Source: DATLMR01 sp964615905 (lineage in GTDB: Bacteria; Acidobacteriota; Blastocatellia; UBA7656). From it: a stretch of 64,000 bases of DNA. A model generated the notes under the pieces. The model was not told the origin of the DNA, searched no databases, and saw only the letters and a list, made by a program, of their open reading frames with translations. Each line of letters opens with the position of its first letter. The stretch's first letter is position 1. The position numbers and the translations under genes are program-made. Positions 8,360-18,410 of this stretch are shown one piece after another. The DNA lies in contig CAZTUB010000019.1 of NCBI GenBank assembly GCA_964615905.1, positions 62,001 through 126,000 on the forward strand. Reading direction: 5' to 3'.

Positions 8360-8433
8360 TACCGCTAACGGGACTCGAACCCGTAGTTTCCGCCTTGAGA
8401 GGGCGGCGTGTTAACCACTTACACTATAGCGGC
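8360..8433 (-). tRNA. tRNA-Glu (CTC)
   Basis: A 74-base cloverleaf on the minus strand. The acceptor arm GCCGCTA pairs with TAGCGGT (one G-U pair). The anticodon stem CCGCC/GGCGG encloses the loop CTCTCAA, giving anticodon CTC, which reads GAG. The T arm ACGGG-TTCGAGT-CCCGT is regular. CCA is not encoded. A good promoter sits just upstream at 8448-8476. Confidence 0.93.
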
Positions 8434-8938
8434 ATATTCGAAGAGTCAGTATACACAGCGGTTCGCTGAAAATCAACCCGCGATTTTTTGGCATGAGTCG
8501 CCTGTTTTCTGACTCAATCGTGCTTCTTTCAGGGACATTCGTGCTGGCAGACGAGCAGGGGATAATGGCGGCGATAGAATATTTCAAATCCGATTTGCCC
8601 TTTCGGATTTCATTTCGTATCATAATCTGTTTTCGCAAAGGCAGGTGGAGCATTGTGAGGGAGCTTGCTTCATGTTACGCCTATGATTAAAACATCCATG
8701 TGGGCTGCCAGAACTTGGGACCAGAGAAAACTGTCTTCCTTCGCCCCGCACGTGCGGGCGTCACATTCTTTAAACCGTGGCTTATCAAAGGCCCGCTCCC
8801 GTCCCAGGTCAATACTCATTATAAAGTCGCGCCGCGCAGCTATATACGTGTTGCGTGCGCTTGCCTGTGGTCTGAAAGCTGCAATCACAGACCGCCATCG
8901 GTTCACGTAGCATAAGAGTAATTTGGGGCTTAAAACCA
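8434..8938. other. Intergenic region between tRNA-Glu and the act operon
   Basis: About 500 bases without a convincing gene. It holds the tRNA-Glu promoter on its left and a 14-bp perfect palindrome, CCCGCACGTGCGGG, at 8745-8758, which could be an operator for the respiratory operon. Base composition is lower in GC than the operon. I see no clear sigma-70 promoter for actA. Short open frames here lack ribosome sites or recognisable sequence. Confidence 0.5.
8448..8476 (-). promoter_or_regulatory. Sigma-70 type promoter for tRNA-Glu
   Basis: On the minus strand, TTGATT (8471-8476) and TATACT (8448-8453) are separated by exactly 17 bases, and the -10 box ends 15 bases before the tRNA 5' end. 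Four to five of six bases match consensus in each box. Confidence 0.7.
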
Positions 8939-9598
8939 ATGACCCAGATCTTTCACCGCAGCACAAACTTCATCGCTAAAGTAACGATCTTTGGCGCGGT
9001 CTTTATAATCCTCGCCGTCCTCTTCATCATAGACGGAATCGGCCGCTCTTCTTATAACACGCAAGCCTTCTTTCCTCGCGAGCAACCTGTACAATTCAGC
9101 CACAAGCACCACGTCGGAGACGAGGGGATAGACTGCCGCTACTGCCACACCTCTGTAGAAGACGCGGCCTTCGCGGGCATCCCGCCGACGAAGACCTGTA
9201 TGAACTGTCACTCGCAGATCTTCGCCAACAGCCCGTACCTTGAGCCCATCCGTGAGAGCTGGCGCACGGGAAAACCCATCGAGTGGACGCGTGTTCACGA
9301 CCTGCCCGACTTTACCTATTTCGACCACAGCGTACACGTCAACAACGGCGTTGGCTGCTCGACCTGCCACGGGCGTGTCGACCTGATGCCGCTGGCTTAT
9401 CAGGTGGCCTCGCTTCAGATGGAGTGGTGTCTTGAGTGTCACCGCGAGCCCGAGAGATTCCTTCGCCCCAAAGAAGAGATATTCAACATGGCGTGGGAGC
9501 CGCCGGCTGACCAGATCGAACAGGGCAAGAGGCTGAAGGAGATCTACAAGATTCGCAGCACAGCACAGTTGACAAGCTGCAACACGTGTCACAGGTAA
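8939..9598 (+). CDS. actA: Alternative complex III subunit ActA, pentaheme cytochrome c
   Basis: 219-residue membrane-anchored multiheme cytochrome. One transmembrane helix (about residues 13-33) anchors it; the rest is periplasmic. Five CxxCH haem sites are visible: CRYCH, CMNCH, CSTCH, CLECH and CNTCH, the number expected of ActA. In alternative complex III it accepts electrons from the Fe-S subunit and passes them toward a monohaem subunit or the oxidase. It opens the operon; actB starts 16 bases after it. Length and spacing match known act loci. Confidence 0.95.
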   Translation: MTQIFHRSTNFIAKVTIFGAVFIILAVLFIIDGIGRSSYNTQAFFPREQPVQFSHKHHVGDEGIDCRYCHTSVEDAAFAGIPPTKTCMNCHSQIFANSPYLEPIRESWRTGKPIEWTRVHDLPDFTYFDHSVHVNNGVGCSTCHGRVDLMPLAYQVASLQMEWCLECHREPERFLRPKEEIFNMAWEPPADQIEQGKRLKEIYKIRSTAQLTSCNTCHR

Positions 9599-9613
9599 TC
9601 AAAGGACAATTGA

Positions 9614-12600
9614 ATGTCTAATAACGAGAATCACCAACAACTGGTTTCGATCACCCCGTCTGCGAAGGCCGCGAGAGGCAAAGAGTACTGGCGCAGCCTC
9701 GAAGAGCTTGCCGACACACCGGCTTTTCAGGAGTTGCTGCACAAGGAGTTTCCCGCGCAGGCGTCGGAGTTCACCGACCCTGTGGGGCGGCGCACGTTTT
9801 TGAAACTGATGGGCGCGTCGATTGCGCTCGCGGGGCTCACCGGCTGCACGCGCCAGCCGACCGAACTGATCGCCCCCTACGCGCGCCAGCCTGAAGAGAT
9901 AGTGCCGGGCAAGCCGCTGTTTTACGCAACCGCGATGACCGTGGACGGGATCGCCACAGGGGTGCTGGTCGAATCTCACATGGGCCGCCCGACCAAGATC
10001 GAAGGCAACCCGGATCACCCTGCAAGCCTCGGCGCGGCGGACCTCTTTTCGCAGGCGGCGATCCTTTCACTTTACGACCCCGACCGGTCGCAGACCTTGA
10101 CACATCTCGGTGACATTCAGCCCTGGTCCGCTCTCTTAGGGGCAATACGTCCCGCGCTTGACGCGCAACGCGGTCTCGGAGGCGCGGGGTTGAGAATACT
10201 GACGCCAACCATCACATCGCCCACGCTCGCAAACCAGTTGCGGGTGATTCTCGCGGCTTTCCCTTCTGCGAAATGGCACCAGTTCGACCCCGCTGGTCCG
10301 CGAGGCGCAGGCGAAGGCGCGCGGCTGGCTTTTGGCCAGCCGGTCAATACTGTCTACCGCATCGACAGGGCGAATGTAATCCTCGCGCTCGATTCGGACT
10401 TCCTCAATTGCGGCCCGGCCAGCCTCAGATACTCAAAGGACTTTGCTTCGCGCCGAAGACCGAACGGCGCGGCCGAGATGAACCGCCTTTATGCGGTCGA
10501 ATCGTCTCCGACAAACACAGGGGCCAAAGCCGACCACCGTTTGCCGATTCGCCCGTCCGAAGTCGAAGCCTTCGCGCGGGCGGTCGCGGCGGGGCTTGGA
10601 GTGCAAGGGGGGGGAGCGATTGGAGGCGATCTTCAAAGTCGTCACGGCAAATGGATCGAGGCGCTGGTCCGCGACCTTCAACGCCATCGCGGGGCGAGCG
10701 TTGTAATACCGGGCGATTACCAGTCGCCGGTAGTCCACGCGCTCGCGCACGCGATGAATCAGGCGCTCGGCAACATCGGCAGCACAGTTGTTTTCACAGA
10801 CCCGGTCGAAGCGAATCCCGGCGGTGGGATCGCATCGCTTCGCGAGCTTGTGCAGGACCTCGAAGCCGGGCAGGTCGATCTGCTTGTGATCCTCGGCGGC
10901 AACCCCGTCTATTCCGCCCCGGTCGACATGAATTTCGGCGAGCGGTTGATGAAGGCGAGGCTCCGTGTTTACCTGGGGATGTATAAAGACGAGACCGCGG
11001 AGCTTTGCCAGTGGAATGTTCCCGAATCCCATTTCCTCGAATCCTGGAGCGATGCGCGAGCATATGACGGCACGGTCTCCATCATCCAGCCGTTGATCGC
11101 GCCGCTTTATAACGGCAAGACCGCGCACGAGCTTTTAGCCGCTTTCACGGATCGACCCGAGCAGACGAGTTACGATATAGTGCGCGATTACTGGCGCACA
11201 CAGATGGGCGCTGTCGCGCGCGGAGCCTCAATTGGCGCGACGGTTGGCGCGACCTCGGCGGCAGCCACGTCGACCGCAGCTACTTCAACATCAGCCGCTT
11301 CGAGTCAGGCCGCTTCGGCTCAGACCGCTTCGGCGCAACCGGCATCGGGGCAGGCATCTGCGCCGCAAGGCTCCGCGTCGGCGGGCTCATCAACGCCGCC
11401 CACGCCGAACGCGGGTTCAGCGCCCGGAGCCACACAGGCCGGGCAGGCGGGCGGTGCGGCGGGCGGTTTCGAGATGTTCTGGCGCAAAGCTCTGCACGAC
11501 GGGTTGATCGCCAACACCGCGCTGCCGCAAAGGACCGTTTCCGTGAACGCCGCCTTCCTTGCACAGGCGCAGAGCGCTCAGCAGCCCGCGAGTGATCTCG
11601 ATATAGTCTTTAGACCCGACCCCACCATCCACGACGGCCAGTTCGCAAACAACGGCTGGCTCCAGGAATTGCCAAAGCCGCTGACGCACATCACCTGGGA
11701 TAACGTGGCTCTGGTCAGCCCCGCTACTGCCGCGAGGCTCGGGATCAATGTAAGCCTGGGCGACCAGGGCGGCGAGATGTGGGCAGATCAGGTAGAAGTA
11801 GAGTTCAGGGGCCGCAAGGTGCTCGCGCCCGCGTGGATTCTGCCCGGCCACCCCGACGACACTGTGACGGTTCATCTCGGATACGGCAGGACAAGGAGCG
11901 GGCGCGTGGGCCAAGGCGTCGGGTTTAACGCCAACCTGATTCGCACTTCAGACGCGCCGTGGTTTGGAACCGGCGCGCGGATAAACAAGACAGGCGACCG
12001 CGTGATGATCGCGGTCACTCAGATGGCTCACCTGATAAGCACAGATGATTTGAAAGACCGCGACCTCGTCGTCTCACACACGCTTGACGAGTATCGCAAC
12101 GGGCCTGCTCAGGGCGAGCACGGCAAAGGCGGGCGCGAATCCGACGCGCTCGAACGCGGCGAACCCGGTCGCACCGAGCATCAACAACAGGAGCACGCGC
12201 CGGGAGCGCTCGGCAAAGAGGAACACGGCAAGGTCGAGCACCAGGATACATCGCTTTATCCCGAATACGATTACAGCGACGGCAACCGCTGGGGCATGGC
12301 GATTGACCTGAGCGTTTGCACGGGCTGCAAGGCCTGCGTCGTCGCGTGCCAGTCGGAAAACAACATCCCCGTGGTCGGCAAAGAGCAGGTGGCGATGGGG
12401 CGCGAGATGCACTGGCTTCGCGTCGACAGTTATTACAAGGGCGAAGAAGCGAACCCCGAAACCTACTTCCAGCCCGTACCCTGCATGCATTGCGAGAAAG
12501 CGCCCTGCGAAGTCGTATGCCCCGTCGCCGCCACTGTGCATAGCGCGGAAGGGCTAAACGACATGGTCTACAACCGGTGCGTCGGCACGCGTTATTGCTC

Positions 12601-12997
12601 GAACAACTGCCCGTACAAGGTGCGGCGATTCAACTTCTTCCTCTATCAGGACTGGGATACGCCGAGCCTGAAGATGATGAGGAACCCCGATGTCACGATT
12701 CGCAGCCGTGGCGTGATGGAGAAATGCACATACTGCGTTCAGCGCATCAGCAAAGCGAGGATTGAGGCGCAGAAAGAGGACCGGCCCATCCGGGACGGCG
12801 AGGTTGTGACCGCCTGTCAGGCTACTTGCCCGACCGATGCGATTATCTTCGGCAACATGAACGACCCCGAAAGCCGCGTCTCAAAGCTCAAGGCCGATGA
12901 CCGAAACTACGGGCTGCTGGCCGAGTTGAACACGCAGCCGCGCACGACTTACCTTGCGGCCATTCGTAACCCCAATCCTGAACTGGAGAATGCGTAG
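9614..12997 (+). CDS. actB: Alternative complex III subunit ActB, molybdopterin-like plus Fe-S protein
   Basis: 1127-residue periplasmic subunit. A twin-arginine motif (GRRTFLKLMGAS, near residue 58) ends in LTGC, so export by Tat with possible lipid attachment is likely. A large molybdoreductase-like domain (cofactor usually absent in this family) is followed from about residue 890 by a ferredoxin-like domain with four cysteine clusters: CTGCKACVVAC, CMHCEKAPCEVVC, CVGTRYCSNNC, and CTYC with a later CQATC. Two low-complexity linkers stand out: an Ala/Ser/Thr/Gln-rich stretch at about residues 536-620 (11222-11470) and a Glu/His/Gly-rich one at about 830-880. These look like lineage-specific insertions. 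The nearby tatA/tatC genes could serve export. Confidence 0.95.
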   Translation: MSNNENHQQLVSITPSAKAARGKEYWRSLEELADTPAFQELLHKEFPAQASEFTDPVGRRTFLKLMGASIALAGLTGCTRQPTELIAPYARQPEEIVPGKPLFYATAMTVDGIATGVLVESHMGRPTKIEGNPDHPASLGAADLFSQAAILSLYDPDRSQTLTHLGDIQPWSALLGAIRPALDAQRGLGGAGLRILTPTITSPTLANQLRVILAAFPSAKWHQFDPAGPRGAGEGARLAFGQPVNTVYRIDRANVILALDSDFLNCGPASLRYSKDFASRRRPNGAAEMNRLYAVESSPTNTGAKADHRLPIRPSEVEAFARAVAAGLGVQGGGAIGGDLQSRHGKWIEALVRDLQRHRGASVVIPGDYQSPVVHALAHAMNQALGNIGSTVVFTDPVEANPGGGIASLRELVQDLEAGQVDLLVILGGNPVYSAPVDMNFGERLMKARLRVYLGMYKDETAELCQWNVPESHFLESWSDARAYDGTVSIIQPLIAPLYNGKTAHELLAAFTDRPEQTSYDIVRDYWRTQMGAVARGASIGATVGATSAAATSTAATSTSAASSQAASAQTASAQPASGQASAPQGSASAGSSTPPTPNAGSAPGATQAGQAGGAAGGFEMFWRKALHDGLIANTALPQRTVSVNAAFLAQAQSAQQPASDLDIVFRPDPTIHDGQFANNGWLQELPKPLTHITWDNVALVSPATAARLGINVSLGDQGGEMWADQVEVEFRGRKVLAPAWILPGHPDDTVTVHLGYGRTRSGRVGQGVGFNANLIRTSDAPWFGTGARINKTGDRVMIAVTQMAHLISTDDLKDRDLVVSHTLDEYRNGPAQGEHGKGGRESDALERGEPGRTEHQQQEHAPGALGKEEHGKVEHQDTSLYPEYDYSDGNRWGMAIDLSVCTGCKACVVACQSENNIPVVGKEQVAMGREMHWLRVDSYYKGEEANPETYFQPVPCMHCEKAPCEVVCPVAATVHSAEGLNDMVYNRCVGTRYCSNNCPYKVRRFNFFLYQDWDTPSLKMMRNPDVTIRSRGVMEKCTYCVQRISKARIEAQKEDRPIRDGEVVTACQATCPTDAIIFGNMNDPESRVSKLKADDRNYGLLAELNTQPRTTYLAAIRNPNPELENA

Positions 12998-13001
12998 CGT
13001 T

Positions 13002-14420
<1,419 letters not shown>

Positions 14421-14422
14421 AG

Positions 14423-14965
14423 ATGAAGATAAGGCCAGGAGGGTTATACGGCATCATGGCTGAATTCGACAACCCCACCGATGTGGTGGTTGCCGCGCGC
14501 AGGGCTTACGAAGAAGGCTACAGGAAGATGGACGCCTACTCGCCTTACCCGATTGAAGAGTTGACAGAGGCGATAGGGGTCCGGCACACGCGGCTGCCGC
14601 TGCTGGTGCTGATCGGCGGGTTTCTGGGCTGCGTAGGCGGGTTCGGGCTCTGTTACTGGGCGTCCGTCATCTACTACCCTATGAACATAGGCGGGCGGCC
14701 TCTAAATAGCTGGCCCGCGTTCATACCGGTGACGTTTGAGACGACCATCCTGCTCGCGTCGCTCACGGCTGTGCTTGGCATGCTTGCGCTCAACGGGCTG
14801 CCGCAGCCTTACCACCCCGTTTTCAACACGCCGGGGTTCGATCTCGCGAGCCGCAACCATTTCTTCCTGTGCATAGAGGCCGACGACCCGAAGTTCAACC
14901 CCGACGAGACAAGGGCTTTCCTTCAGGAGATGAACCCCAGAGAGGTGACCGATGTCGAGTTCTAA
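14423..14965 (+). CDS. actD: Alternative complex III subunit ActD (DUF3341)
   Basis: 180-residue protein with two transmembrane helices (about residues 55-78 and 98-120). The opening GGLYGIMAEFDNPTDVVVAA and the DAYSPYPIEEL motif are hallmarks of the DUF3341/ActD family. It is a small structural membrane subunit of alternative complex III. It begins two bases after actC and overlaps actE by 14 bases, so translation is probably coupled. Confidence 0.94.
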   Translation: MKIRPGGLYGIMAEFDNPTDVVVAARRAYEEGYRKMDAYSPYPIEELTEAIGVRHTRLPLLVLIGGFLGCVGGFGLCYWASVIYYPMNIGGRPLNSWPAFIPVTFETTILLASLTAVLGMLALNGLPQPYHPVFNTPGFDLASRNHFFLCIEADDPKFNPDETRAFLQEMNPREVTDVEF

Positions 14966-15734
14966 GATGACGGGTTCTAAGATCAGGCTCGTCGCCCTCG
15001 TTTTATTGACCGTGGGCGTATCTGCCTGCCGCCAGGACATGCACGACCAGCCCAAGTACGAGCCGCTTGAGCCGAACGCATTCTTCGCCGACGCGCGAGC
15101 CTCCCGCCCGCCGGTCGAAGGCACTGTGGCGCGCGGCTTTTTAAGAGAAGACCCGTTCTTTTTTACGGGCAAGACGGCGGCAGGCGCGGCGAGCGCAAAC
15201 CCTGTCCCGGCGGCTCTTGGGCAGACGGGCGCAAATCAAACCGGCGCGGGACAGACAGCCGGGGGGCAAAGCATTGCTCAGGGAGCCGGAGCGCAACCCG
15301 CCCAGCAGCCCGGTCTTCAGCAGGGCGCTGCTCAACAAAGCTATCAGGGGTTTGCAACTACCTTTCCGTTCCCCGTGACGAAAGAGGTTATGGACCGTGG
15401 CGAGGAGCGCTACAACATATTCTGCGCGGTCTGCCACTCGCGGACGGGCGACGGGCTCGGCATGGTGGTCCGTCGCGGCTATCGCAGGCCGCCCTCGTTT
15501 CACGATGACCGGTTGCGGCAGGCTCCCCCCGGGTACCTTTTCGACGTGATAACGAACGGGTTCGGCGCGATGCCCGATTACGCCGCGCAGATCACTCCGC
15601 GCGACCGCTGGGCCATCGTCGCATATATCCGCGCGCTGCAACTGAGCCAGCAGGGCACGCTCGCGGATGTGCCGCCCGAAGAGAGAGACAAGCTGAATTC
15701 GGGGAGCCGGGGACAGGAAGGACGACAGCAATGA
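14952..15734 (+). CDS. actE: Alternative complex III subunit ActE, monohaem cytochrome c lipoprotein
   Basis: 260-residue lipoprotein: a signal with lipobox VGVSAC is followed by a periplasmic domain with one haem site (CAVCHSRTGDG) and a distal methionine region near GFGAMPDYAAQI. The PNAFFADARASRP segment is typical of ActE. Between them, about residues 75-135, lies a Gly/Ala/Gln-rich linker, longer than needed for the fold. It overlaps actD and has AGAGGTGACC before the start; the end overlaps actF by four bases. It likely relays electrons to the oxidase. Confidence 0.93.
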   Translation: MSSSKMTGSKIRLVALVLLTVGVSACRQDMHDQPKYEPLEPNAFFADARASRPPVEGTVARGFLREDPFFFTGKTAAGAASANPVPAALGQTGANQTGAGQTAGGQSIAQGAGAQPAQQPGLQQGAAQQSYQGFATTFPFPVTKEVMDRGEERYNIFCAVCHSRTGDGLGMVVRRGYRRPPSFHDDRLRQAPPGYLFDVITNGFGAMPDYAAQITPRDRWAIVAYIRALQLSQQGTLADVPPEERDKLNSGSRGQEGRQQ

Positions 15735-16942
15735 TAGAGATCAATCAAACGGCTCCCGAAGAAGTTGATCGCTTCCGGCAGCGCGCGCTCATAGTGGGCA
15801 TCGTCGGCCTGGCCCTGTGCGGGCTGGGGGCGTTCTTCAACCCCGCCAATTTTTTCAGGTCTTATCTGGTCGGGTTTATGTTCTGGGTCGGCATCGCGCT
15901 TGGGTCGCTCGCGATCCTGATGGTCCAGCATATGTCGGGCGGCGCGTGGGGGCTCGTCATTCGTCGCGTGCTCGAATCCGCGACGCGCACATTCCCGCTG
16001 CTCGTGCTGCTGTTTATCCCGCTCGCGCTCGGCGTCCACGCCATATACATCTGGGCAGACCCCGCGCACATGGACGGCAACCCGCATCTCAAACATAAAG
16101 AGCCTTACCTGAACCTGCCGTTCTTTTACGCAAGGGCGGCCCTTTACTTTCTGGTCTGGATGGGGCTCGCGTACTTTTTAAACAAGTGGTCGCTCGAACA
16201 GGACCGCACGGCGGAAAAGTCTATCACCCGGAGGCTCCAGAGCTTGAGCGGGCCGGGGCTCGTGCTGTTCGGCGCGACCGTGACGTTCTCAAGCATCGAC
16301 TGGGTGATGTCGCTTGAGCCCGAATGGTTCTCGACCATCTTCGGGATACTCTTTATGGGAGGCCAGGCGCTTTCGGCGATGGCCTTCGTCATAGCGACGA
16401 TGGTTTTGTTGTCGAATAAGAGACCGATGTCGGTCTTCCTTCGCCCGTCGCACCTGCACGATCTCGGCAAGCTCATGATGGCGTTCGTGATGCTGTGGGC
16501 TTACTTCCATTTCTCGCAGTTTCTAATAATCTGGTCGGGCAATCTGCCGGAAGAGACCCCGTGGTACATCAGGAGGATAAACGGCGGGTGGCTCTACGTC
16601 GCGCTGGCGATTGTTTTATTCCACTTCGCACTGCCGTTCGTGATGCTGCTGTCGCGCGATCTCAAGCGCAACTCGCGGTTGATCTCGATGATCGCAACGG
16701 TGATCATCGTCATGCGCGTAGTCGATCTCTTCTGGGTCATAGCGCCGGCCTTCGGAGCGCACGACGCCGACCCGCTCAGGTCACAGATCGACCCGCTCTA
16801 CGTCCTGATGAGCCTCGCGGCAGTCGTCGGCGTCGGCGGGTTGTGGCTGGCCTATTTCGCTTTTCAGTTGAGGAAGAGACCCCTGCTGCCGGTCGGTGAC
16901 CCTGGCCTTGAGAAGGCGCTCACGCACGGCGGGGGGCACTAG
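15731..16942 (+). CDS. actF: Alternative complex III subunit ActF, NrfD-like membrane subunit
   Basis: 403-residue membrane protein with about ten helices, for example QRALIVGIVGLALCGLGAFF near the start and YVLMSLAAVVGVGGLWLAYF near the end. A long periplasmic or cytoplasmic loop carries HMDGNPHLKHKEPYLN. ActF is the second NrfD-like core subunit of alternative complex III and probably takes part in proton movement. The ATG overlaps the actE stop (ATGA), which implies coupled translation. Confidence 0.93.
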   Translation: MIEINQTAPEEVDRFRQRALIVGIVGLALCGLGAFFNPANFFRSYLVGFMFWVGIALGSLAILMVQHMSGGAWGLVIRRVLESATRTFPLLVLLFIPLALGVHAIYIWADPAHMDGNPHLKHKEPYLNLPFFYARAALYFLVWMGLAYFLNKWSLEQDRTAEKSITRRLQSLSGPGLVLFGATVTFSSIDWVMSLEPEWFSTIFGILFMGGQALSAMAFVIATMVLLSNKRPMSVFLRPSHLHDLGKLMMAFVMLWAYFHFSQFLIIWSGNLPEETPWYIRRINGGWLYVALAIVLFHFALPFVMLLSRDLKRNSRLISMIATVIIVMRVVDLFWVIAPAFGAHDADPLRSQIDPLYVLMSLAAVVGVGGLWLAYFAFQLRKRPLLPVGDPGLEKALTHGGGH

Positions 16943-16965
16943 GGTAAAACGAGAGGTAACAGATC

Positions 16966-17538
16966 ATGGCTGATCTCAAACACGATAACCACCCGGACGA
17001 GACGCCGGATGTCTCCCACATCCAGAACGCGGACGTTAAACACGAGCACACGGACGTTCCGATCAAGCCCATAGCGCTCTTTCTCGTCGGGCTGCTTGTC
17101 GCTACCGTTGTCATATATTTGCTGATGTATCTCCTGTTCAACACGTTGGAGAATCAGGCCGCCCGTCAGGAAGCGGCGCAGCCGAAATCGCCGCTTGCAT
17201 CCGAGCGCCAGGCCGACCCGCCCGAGCCACGGCTGCAACTCATACCAAGCCACAAGGTTCACCCGCTTGATGAGCTTGTGCAGATGAAACGGGAAGAGGA
17301 CCAGGCGCTTTCAAGCTACGGCTGGGTAGATCAGCCGTCGGGCGCGGTCAGGCTCCCCATAGAGAAGGCGAAAGAGATCGCGATTGGTCGCGGGCTCGGC
17401 GCAAGACCGCAGGGCCAGCCGCCCGTCCAGGGCGGGGCGCAGGGGACGCGCCCTGCACCCGTCGGTCAGCAGACGATGGAGCAGGAGGTCCCTTCCGACG
17501 CGAGTTCGGGGCGGGTGATGGAAAGGAGGCGGCAGTGA
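16966..17538 (+). CDS. Single-helix anchored protein in the act-cox operon
   Basis: 190-residue protein of unknown role. A His/Asp-rich cytoplasmic start (HDNHPDETPDVSH) is followed by one transmembrane helix (ALFLVGLLVATVVIYLLMYL, about 47-66), then a periplasmic part with HPLDELVQMKREEDQALSSY and a Gly/Gln/Pro-rich tail. The segment YGWVDQPSGAVRLPIEKA resembles the start of small proteins found beside act or cox genes, where a helical hook holds an assembly together. It lies 23 bases after actF and overlaps the SCO gene by four bases. A role in assembly of the respiratory supercomplex is inference. Confidence 0.75.
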   Translation: MADLKHDNHPDETPDVSHIQNADVKHEHTDVPIKPIALFLVGLLVATVVIYLLMYLLFNTLENQAARQEAAQPKSPLASERQADPPEPRLQLIPSHKVHPLDELVQMKREEDQALSSYGWVDQPSGAVRLPIEKAKEIAIGRGLGARPQGQPPVQGGAQGTRPAPVGQQTMEQEVPSDASSGRVMERRRQ

Positions 17539-18407
17539 AGCGCGGATTATCATTAGAGCGTGCGTTATTGATCGCCTTCTTTTCGGTTATCGCGATTCAT
17601 TCTGCGGCGGCGCAGCCCGCGCAGAGGGGGCCGGGCCAGAATGTCGGGCGCCAGGAAGGGAAGCCCAAAGCGCTTGAGAATGTCGGCATCGACCAGCGGC
17701 TAAACGAACAGGTCCCGCTCGACATAGTTCTAAAAGACGAGACGGGGACGGCCGTCCAGTTGAAGGATTACTTTCGCGGAAAGCCCGTCGTGCTGTCGCT
17801 CGTCTACTACAGCTGCCCGATGCTCTGCAACCAGGTGCTCGACGGGCTTGCCAGCAGCCTCGACGTTTTGAAATTCGACATCGGCAAAGAGTTCGACGTG
17901 GTGACCGTGAGCTTCGACGCGAGGGATACATCGGATATGGCGCGGTCCAAGAAGGACTCTTACATAGGCCGGTACAAACGAGAGGGCGCTGAGCAAGGGT
18001 GGCATTTCTTCACGGGCGACCAGGCTTCGATTGACCGTTTGACTCAGGCGGTCGGGTTCAACTATGCCTGGGATGAGGAGACGAACCAGTTCGCGCACGC
18101 TTCGGCGGTCATGGTCCTGACGCCTGAAGGGAAGCTCGCGCGGTATTTTTACGGGATCGAGTACGCGCCAAAAGAGATGCGGCTCGGACTCATTGAAGCC
18201 GCCGACAACAAGATCGGCACGCCCGTCGATCAAGTGCTGCTCTACTGCTTTCACTACGACCCGGCGACAGGCAAGTACGGGCCTGTGGTCATGAATATGA
18301 TACGGCTGGGCGGAGGGTTGACGGTTGTCGCCATCGCTATACTTTTCTTTGTCACGCTGAGAAAGGGCTCAAGACACTCGCGGGTAAGCGCAGGAGGCAC
18401 GGCTTAA
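17535..18407 (+). CDS. SCO1/SenC family copper chaperone
   Basis: 290-residue thioredoxin-fold protein with a signal peptide and a C-terminal transmembrane helix (GGGLTVVAIAILFFVTL). The copper-binding CxxxC is present (SCPMLCNQ), and the distal histidine is in NQFAHASAVMVL. SCO proteins deliver copper to the CuA centre of oxidase subunit II, and subunit II is the next gene, four bases on. The overall length is larger than minimal SCO proteins because of the extra tail helix. Confidence 0.93.
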   Translation: MKRGLSLERALLIAFFSVIAIHSAAAQPAQRGPGQNVGRQEGKPKALENVGIDQRLNEQVPLDIVLKDETGTAVQLKDYFRGKPVVLSLVYYSCPMLCNQVLDGLASSLDVLKFDIGKEFDVVTVSFDARDTSDMARSKKDSYIGRYKREGAEQGWHFFTGDQASIDRLTQAVGFNYAWDEETNQFAHASAVMVLTPEGKLARYFYGIEYAPKEMRLGLIEAADNKIGTPVDQVLLYCFHYDPATGKYGPVVMNMIRLGGGLTVVAIAILFFVTLRKGSRHSRVSAGGTA

Positions 18408-18410
18408 CTT

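Noticed and set aside
8493..8690. 65-residue open frame between tRNA-Glu and actA
   Set aside because: No ribosome site, no recognisable sequence, and AT-rich non-coding appearance.
11222..11507. Separate genes in other frames across the ActB linker
   Set aside because: They arise from low-complexity codons; the ActB frame is continuous through them.
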